From contig DJYG01000045.1 of NCBI GenBank assembly GCA_002450015.1, positions 1 to 10,900 on the forward strand: a stretch of 10,900 bases of DNA. Direction: 5' to 3'. Numbering within the stretch: the first letter of the stretch is position 1; the number at the start of each line of letters is the position of its first letter. The notes under the pieces were generated by a model that saw nothing but the letters and a program-made list of their open reading frames with translations, made no database searches and had not been told where the DNA came from. Origin of the DNA: Cyanobacteria bacterium UBA6984 (GTDB lineage: Bacteria; Cyanobacteriota; Vampirovibrionia; Gastranaerophilales; Gastranaerophilaceae). The position numbers and the translations under genes are program-made. This document shows positions 7,241-10,900 of the stretch, one piece after another.

Positions 7241-9351
7241 TACTTAGCCTCATTAACTGCTGATAATTCTTTAATTTTGTTTTTTATTGCTGATTTTGTT
7301 ATATCATCTGTTTCAAGATTATAATATTTTTCATAGTACTCAACAGCTTTCGCATTATTATTTTCTTTTTCATAAGACATTGCTAACGCATAGTACGCAT
7401 AAGCGTAATCAGGACTTAACTCTACAACTTTATTAAAACAATCTCTACAACTTCTGAAATCGTTTTTTGATGCATAAACCAAACCTAAATTAAACCAAGC
7501 ATCAGAATAATTTTTATTTATTGAAGTAGCCTTTTTATAGTAATAAATGGCTTTATCAGAATTGTTTTGAAGTTTATATAAATTTCCGACTTTAAAGGCA
7601 GTTAAAGAATCATTAGGAGCTAACTTTAAAGCTTCTGTATATTTTAGTAAGGCTTCTGAAATTTTTTCTGATTTGTAAAGTTCATCTCCTTCTTTTATGA
7701 GAGTTTTTACTTTATCATCAATTTGCTCGGCAGGTTTTTGTATCATAAGATTGTCTAAATTTGTAAGCTTTGTTTCTCCTAAATCGTTTCCTTGTGTTGC
7801 TGAAACAGGCTTAATTATAACCTTTGTTCCTGATTTTGCAACATTATTTTCAGGTTCATTCTTAGCATTTATATTTTCTTTTTTTAAATTTGCGGTTTTA
7901 AAGTTTTGATAGTCCTTTTTATATAATTCTTTATCAGGTTCAATTTCAAGAGCTTTTTCATAGTTTACAAGTGCAAGGTCATTTTCTTTCATTAACTCAT
8001 AAGCCTTTGCTAAACCATAATATGCATAACTTTGGTTTGAATCTCTCATTATTGCTCTCTCAAACGGTTCAACTGACTCTCTATATTTTGCTTTAGTTAA
8101 AAGATAATCACCTTTCGATATATATGCAGATACCAGATTTTGAGATAATCTATCATTTTCTTTACTTGCTAAAAGTTCTTCATAAATGGTAATAGCATCG
8201 TCATATTTCTTTAGTGCGTGCAGAGCAAGAGCTTTGTTTGCTTTCACATCATAATTATCAGGCATTTCTTTTAAAATTTCATTATAATATTTTATTGCAG
8301 TATTATAGTCATTCTTCTTATGATACTGATATGCAAGCTCTTTTTTTACTTCAATATCTTTATTATTTTTTGATAATGATTTCAATAAATTATTTATAGC
8401 TAAATCATCTTTTCCTTGTTGTTTATAGACAAGAGCCACCAGTTTATAAGCATCAGCATCATTAGGATAAGCTTTCAAATAAGCCGTATATTCTTTAACA
8501 GCTTCGTCATATAACCCCATATCAGATAATAAATTTGCATAGTAAATTCTTAGAGCCGTCAAGTCAGGCTTTAATTTGAAAATTTGTTCAAATTGCTGTT
8601 TTGACAAATCATATTTTTTTAACATGTGATAAGAAACAGCTAAATCAGCACGAACTTTCATGTTATCTGGATTTTCGACTAAAGAATTTTTAAACATGTC
8701 AATAGCTGTCGAATATTGTTGTTCTTCGAACAGTGCGAACCCATAATTAGCATATTCTCTAAATCCTTCCGGATTTTCTTTTAAAGCTGCAGCATAATAT
8801 CTGTTAGCTTGTGAAAATTTACGCGTTTTTAAGTAAGAAGTTGCTAAATTTTCCTTTGCAGCTGCATGGTTTGGATAAACTGCTAAAAATAAATTATAAT
8901 ATTCAATGGCTTTATCATCTTTACCCTGAGCTGCAAGTACATTAGCTATATTTAAATAATTATATTTATATGAAGGAAATATTTCTAATGCCTGCATATA
9001 AGAATTATATGCATTTTCTAAATCTCCGGTGTTTTGTAATATATTACCTATACTAATATATATAAAGGCGTCATTAGGACGAAGCTTTATAGCTGCCTTA
9101 TAAGCGCCTAATGCATTGTTATAATCCCCTAAATCAGCATATAAACCTGCTAACTTTGTATATAAAATAGCATCATTATCTGATAATTCAATAGCCTTTT
9201 TCATAAGTTCAACAGCGCCTTCCTGATTATTTTGCAACTCTAATTTGCATGCTTGTAGATAAAGCTGTTGAGCCTCTTTAGTCATTTGCGCATTAACAGG
9301 TAAATTTAAAAACAAAAAGAATAATATAAATATTAAAAACTTATTTTTCAC
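7240..9351 (-). CDS. Large exported TPR protein with 17 repeats
   Basis: From the GTG at 9351 the protein is 703 residues. It begins MKNKFLIFILFFLFLNLPVNAQ, a textbook signal peptide cut after PVNA, so it works outside the cytoplasm. Thirteen TPR units follow in tandem (about residues 25-480), most of 34 residues with the canonical A/Y-G-A-P positions and ending in P-N/D. A polar Asn/Lys-rich linker of about 70 residues comes next, then four more TPRs to the C-terminus. I chose GTG 9351 because GGAGG (9360-9364) lies 8 bases upstream. A TTG at 9366 is in frame, but it overlaps that Shine-Dalgarno, sits almost at the predicted transcript start and would put acidic residues before the signal peptide. 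It is the first gene of a two-gene unit with the small exported protein. It is probably a scaffold for an envelope complex; partners are unknown. Confidence 0.92.
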   Translation of the reverse strand: MKNKFLIFILFFLFLNLPVNAQMTKEAQQLYLQACKLELQNNQEGAVELMKKAIELSDNDAILYTKLAGLYADLGDYNNALGAYKAAIKLRPNDAFIYISIGNILQNTGDLENAYNSYMQALEIFPSYKYNYLNIANVLAAQGKDDKAIEYYNLFLAVYPNHAAAKENLATSYLKTRKFSQANRYYAAALKENPEGFREYANYGFALFEEQQYSTAIDMFKNSLVENPDNMKVRADLAVSYHMLKKYDLSKQQFEQIFKLKPDLTALRIYYANLLSDMGLYDEAVKEYTAYLKAYPNDADAYKLVALVYKQQGKDDLAINNLLKSLSKNNKDIEVKKELAYQYHKKNDYNTAIKYYNEILKEMPDNYDVKANKALALHALKKYDDAITIYEELLASKENDRLSQNLVSAYISKGDYLLTKAKYRESVEPFERAIMRDSNQSYAYYGLAKAYELMKENDLALVNYEKALEIEPDKELYKKDYQNFKTANLKKENINAKNEPENNVAKSGTKVIIKPVSATQGNDLGETKLTNLDNLMIQKPAEQIDDKVKTLIKEGDELYKSEKISEALLKYTEALKLAPNDSLTAFKVGNLYKLQNNSDKAIYYYKKATSINKNYSDAWFNLGLVYASKNDFRSCRDCFNKVVELSPDYAYAYYALAMSYEKENNNAKAVEYYEKYYNLETDDITKSAIKNKIKELSAVNEAK

Positions 9352-9374
9352 AATAAAATCCTCCAATTAGCAGT

Positions 9375-9403
9375 ATTATATCAAATATAACAAGCTAATT
9401 CAA
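9375..9403 (-). promoter_or_regulatory. Strong extended -10 promoter of the TPR operon
   Basis: The minus strand carries TTGAAT (9398-9403), a 17-base spacer and TATAAT (9375-9380), with TG one base before the -10 (TGATATAAT, an extended -10). Transcription should start near 9368, just before GGAGG (9360-9364), which supports the GTG at 9351 as the start codon. The -10/-35 region lies between the TPR gene and the stop of the upstream AcsE-like gene. Confidence 0.7.
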
Positions 9404-9407
9404 ATAT

Positions 9408-10328
9408 TTAAACTTGTGTAAAGCTATGAGAATATATATTCTTGTTTAGTAAAATTAATGCAGTTTTATAAATATCACAGGACACTTTATCTTTAACATC
9501 ATATTTAATATCATTAATATCCACAAAGTTGGCCGTAACTGAAGTCAAATCAAATAAAAGCTTTTCTGAAGGTGAATTAAATATTCTATTTTCTATTTTT
9601 TTTACAGAATTTAGTAAATCGCTGTCAGTGGCATCTAATATAACTGCATCCAACCCCGCGCCATAAGCCAGTGCCAGACAGACTTTGTTAATAAGTGGTC
9701 TTAATTCTTTTGGAGAGCCGTTTGAAATATTTGAGAGCCCAATTACAGTATTACAAGCGGGTTCAAAACTCTCTTTTAAAATTTTTATAGTATTAAATGT
9801 TTCACTAATTTGTGCTTGACTAACACTTACAGGCAGAATTAAAGGATCAAAAAATATTTTTTCATTTTGAATACCCTTCATCATGCAAGTTTCATACATA
9901 TCAAGCGCAAGTTCAACCCTACCGTCTGCCGTATTTGGAATTCCATCTTTGCTGCTTAAAGTTAAAGCTATTAAATTAGAACCGTATTCTGCAGCTAAAT
10001 CAGTCATTTTGTCTAAACGTTCATAATCATCACTTGCACTATTAATAAATGCCTCTTTAGAATTTAAACAGGCACTTAATCCTTTTTTCATTTCTGATAT
10101 ATTTGCAGTATCAAATGAAATTTTAGCTTTTGAATTATTTTGGACTAAATCGGCAAGCCAAGCTAAAATACCATCCATTCCGCTTGTTGCAGGACCAACA
10201 TTCAAATCAATATATTCAACATTACTTTGTTTTTTTATTAAATCAACAATAAAATCACTATCTCTGTTTAAAAGTGCTTCCCGCACCTTTTTAGATATAA
10301 TATGTATATTTTCTCCAATTAATTTCAT
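9408..10328 (-). CDS. Methyltetrahydrofolate methyltransferase, AcsE/MeTr-like pterin-binding enzyme
   Basis: From ATG 10328 the protein is 306 residues and aligns along its length, from memory, with AcsE, the CH3-THF:corrinoid/iron-sulfur protein methyltransferase (about 262 residues) of the dihydropteroate synthase fold. Matching segments are KLIGENIHI, YIDLNVGPA (39-47), SFDTANI, INSAS, DGIPNTAD, FDPLILPVSVSQ, GLSNIS and PLINK. The folate-binding residues of AcsE appear kept: D73, N96, D161 and N200. About 40 extra residues (about 250-287) interrupt the region before the last helix. The usual partners (AcsC/AcsD corrinoid protein, AcsB, MetH modules) are not in the window, so it may feed one-carbon units to a corrinoid protein encoded elsewhere. 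An ATG at 10376 would add 16 hydrophobic residues that do not fit the family. There is no Shine-Dalgarno before 10328. Confidence 0.88.
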   Translation of the reverse strand: MKLIGENIHIISKKVREALLNRDSDFIVDLIKKQSNVEYIDLNVGPATSGMDGILAWLADLVQNNSKAKISFDTANISEMKKGLSACLNSKEAFINSASDDYERLDKMTDLAAEYGSNLIALTLSSKDGIPNTADGRVELALDMYETCMMKGIQNEKIFFDPLILPVSVSQAQISETFNTIKILKESFEPACNTVIGLSNISNGSPKELRPLINKVCLALAYGAGLDAVILDATDSDLLNSVKKIENRIFNSPSEKLLFDLTSVTANFVDINDIKYDVKDKVSCDIYKTALILLNKNIYSHSFTQV

Positions 10329-10334
10329 AACCGT

Positions 10335-10363
10335 ATTATATAACAAAATAAATTTATTTACAG
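10335..10363 (-). promoter_or_regulatory. Predicted promoter of the AcsE-like gene, leaderless
   Basis: TATAAT (minus strand, 10335-10340) is preceded by a weak -35, CTGTAA (10358-10363), at 17 bases. The predicted start falls on or next to the A of the ATG at 10328, and there is no Shine-Dalgarno, so a leaderless mRNA is likely. The -35 overlaps the last codons of the pseudopilin remnant. Confidence 0.45.
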
Positions 10364-10626
10364 CTATGACTACCATCGAAAGTTAGTTTAATAGAACTAT
10401 TAGGACAAGAAGTCCCGTCAGGTGTCTTTAAATAATCCATGTTTTCAAAGTTTATAATCCAATAAGCTGCGTCAGCTTCGTTAAAATACGTTGTATCTTT
10501 ATATACATTATTACGAACGCTACCCCTGCGTACATAGACCCCATTTTCATGGTCAACACCAAATGAAAATACATCGTAACCGATTCCGAAACGAGTTCGG
10601 AATGACATCACATCTAGTGCATTTGT
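10354..10626 (-). pseudogene. C-terminal remnant of a pseudopilin-like (prepilin-type) protein
   Basis: The frame encodes about 76 natural-looking residues, from GYDVFSFGVDHENG through a central AYWIINFENMDYL to a final Cys-containing ending (TSCPNSSIKLTFDGSHSCK). This is like the C-terminal domain of type II secretion/type IV pilus pseudopilins that are numerous in gut Melainabacteria (recognition from memory). The N-terminal part is missing: there is no prepilin peptidase site, no hydrophobic helix and no alpha-helical stalk. Toward the 5' side the frame runs into a palindrome (10583-10603) read as 'SFRTRFGI', and it ends at a stop at 10627-10629. No Shine-Dalgarno precedes the GTG at 10611. 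The remnant probably arose when a repeat inserted or recombined into the gene. Its 3' end lies 26 bases before the AcsE-like gene and holds that gene's likely -35 region. Confidence 0.65.
10583..10603. repeat. REP-like palindrome
   Basis: ATTCCGAA (10583-10590) and TTCGGAAT (10596-10603) form perfect 8-base arms around a 5-base loop, followed by TGACATCACA. The core resembles the widespread dispersed palindromes with a 'GTCATTCCGAACT.GTTTCGGAATC' style. Its GC content is clearly above the surroundings. It sits exactly where the pseudopilin reading frame loses its normal sequence. Confidence 0.6.
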
Positions 10627-10637
10627 TCACTGTTCAC
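10624..10637. repeat. Tandem 7-base duplication
   Basis: TGTTCAC is present twice in direct succession (10624-10630 and 10631-10637). It lies between the palindrome and the 153-base inverted-repeat element and could be a target-site scar or replication slippage. Confidence 0.4.
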
Positions 10638-10677
10638 TCATAGTGTTTTTCAGAAATCTTTCAATATAATGGTACTG

Positions 10678-10830
10678 AAGACCTGTTTTGGTGAGGGATT
10701 ATTTCTTAATATTACTGGATTGTAGAGATTTTTTTAAAAAAATAATGTGAAATCTCATGAAAGTTGCAAAATTCAAAATATGCGATATAATTAAAATACA
10801 GACCAAAAATCCCTCACCAAAACAGGTCTT
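10678..10830. mobile_element. 153-base element with perfect 23-base inverted repeats (MITE or structured RNA)
   Basis: The bases 10678-10700 are the exact reverse complement of 10808-10830; both contain CCTGTTTTGGTGAGGGAT or its complement. The 107 bases between hold a second stem, GAGATTT (10725-10731) with AAATCTC (10750-10756), around a T7A7 palindrome. No ORF of any size is inside. The long perfect ends, small size and lack of genes fit a MITE, but no target duplication is clear. A TATAAT at 10665-10670 would start transcription at about the left arm, so a rod-shaped RNA of about 150 bases is the main alternative. Confidence 0.5.
10764..10791 (+). promoter_or_regulatory. Possible outward promoter inside the inverted-repeat element
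   Basis: TTGCAA (10764-10769) and TATAAT (10786-10791) are 16 bases apart. Transcription would start near 10798 and run through the right arm out of the element toward the window end. In the transcript AGACC (10800-10804) can pair with GGTCT (10825-10829) just before TTTT, a weak terminator-like hairpin. Confidence 0.4.
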
Positions 10831-10870
10831 TTGTGTTCATGTTTTTAATATAAATTTACATTTATTTTTT

Positions 10871-10887
10871 ATAACCAAAAAGGTTAT
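10871..10887. terminator. Small hairpin near the window end, weak terminator candidate
   Basis: ATAACC (10871-10876) and GGTTAT (10882-10887) are perfect arms around a 5-A loop. The T-run after the right arm is short and interrupted, and the long T-run lies on the other side of the left arm, so termination on either strand is doubtful. The rest of 10831-10900 holds no gene that I can see. Confidence 0.3.
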
Positions 10888-10900
10888 TTCTATTGAAATA

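Noticed and set aside
7240..9351. Periodic sequence that could be mistaken for DNA repeats or a CRISPR-like array
   Set aside because: The period of about 102 bases is the 34-residue TPR; the repeats match in protein pattern but not in DNA.
9352..9366. TTG at 9366 as the start of the large TPR protein
   Set aside because: The TTG overlaps the GGAGG that serves the GTG at 9351, lies about two bases from the predicted transcript start and puts acidic residues ahead of an otherwise perfect signal peptide.
10329..10376. ATG at 10376 as the start of the AcsE-like gene
   Set aside because: The 16 extra hydrophobic residues have no counterpart in AcsE, and the -10 box lies inside them.
10678..10830. 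Identification as 6S RNA
   Set aside because: Length and rod shape are similar, but the perfect 23-base end stem and the lack of a recognisable open central bubble do not fit well. It is kept only as a generic RNA alternative.

Overview
The window is AT-rich (roughly 70% A+T by eye), uses the standard stop codons including TGA, and is packed with genes. The gene set suggests an uncultured, gut-type, low-GC bacterium of the Candidatus Gastranaerophilales / Melainabacteria (Vampirovibrionia) type. The reasons are many TPR proteins, a pseudopilin-like C-terminal fragment with that lineage's style of ending, a cytoplasmic protein with an N-terminal 'FRGY' patch, and a lone methyl-THF methyltransferase. 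This assignment is an inference from memory of such genomes, not a marker-gene result; another low-GC lineage is possible.

Left part (1-1836, + strand): the end of a calcineurin-like metallophosphoesterase, an MBL-fold metallohydrolase and a small exported TPR protein lie head to tail with a 2-base gap and a 4-base overlap, so they look like one operon. A minus-strand gene (1805-2749) for a stand-alone OLD-type TOPRIM protein runs into the end of this operon and overlaps it by 32 bases. Next, on the + strand, comes a 434-residue protein (2893-4197) whose C-terminal half has the Cys...His...Asn/Asp order of papain-fold cysteine peptidases.

Middle part (4194-6816): two divergent genes with overlapping promoters encode a DPM/ArnC-type GT2 glycosyltransferase with two C-terminal membrane segments and a GT-C (PMT/ArnT-like) membrane glycosyltransferase. 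The natural reading is that the first loads a sugar on polyprenyl phosphate and the second transfers it on the outer face of the membrane to an unknown acceptor.

Right part (6821-10376, - strand): a large exported protein with 17 TPRs and a small exported beta-rich protein share a transcription unit (stop/start overlap TAATG) behind a strong extended -10 promoter. Upstream is an AcsE-like methyltetrahydrofolate methyltransferase, apparently read from a leaderless transcript, with an insertion before its last helix. Beyond it (10354-10900) is a small accessory zone: the C-terminal remnant of a pseudopilin joined to a REP-like palindrome, a 7-base tandem duplication, and a 153-base element bounded by a perfect 23-base inverted repeat with a nested inner stem, which looks like a MITE or a structured RNA.

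All three convergent gene pairs meet with overlap or a 4-base gap and leave no room for an intergenic terminator. No rRNA, tRNA or CRISPR array was seen.
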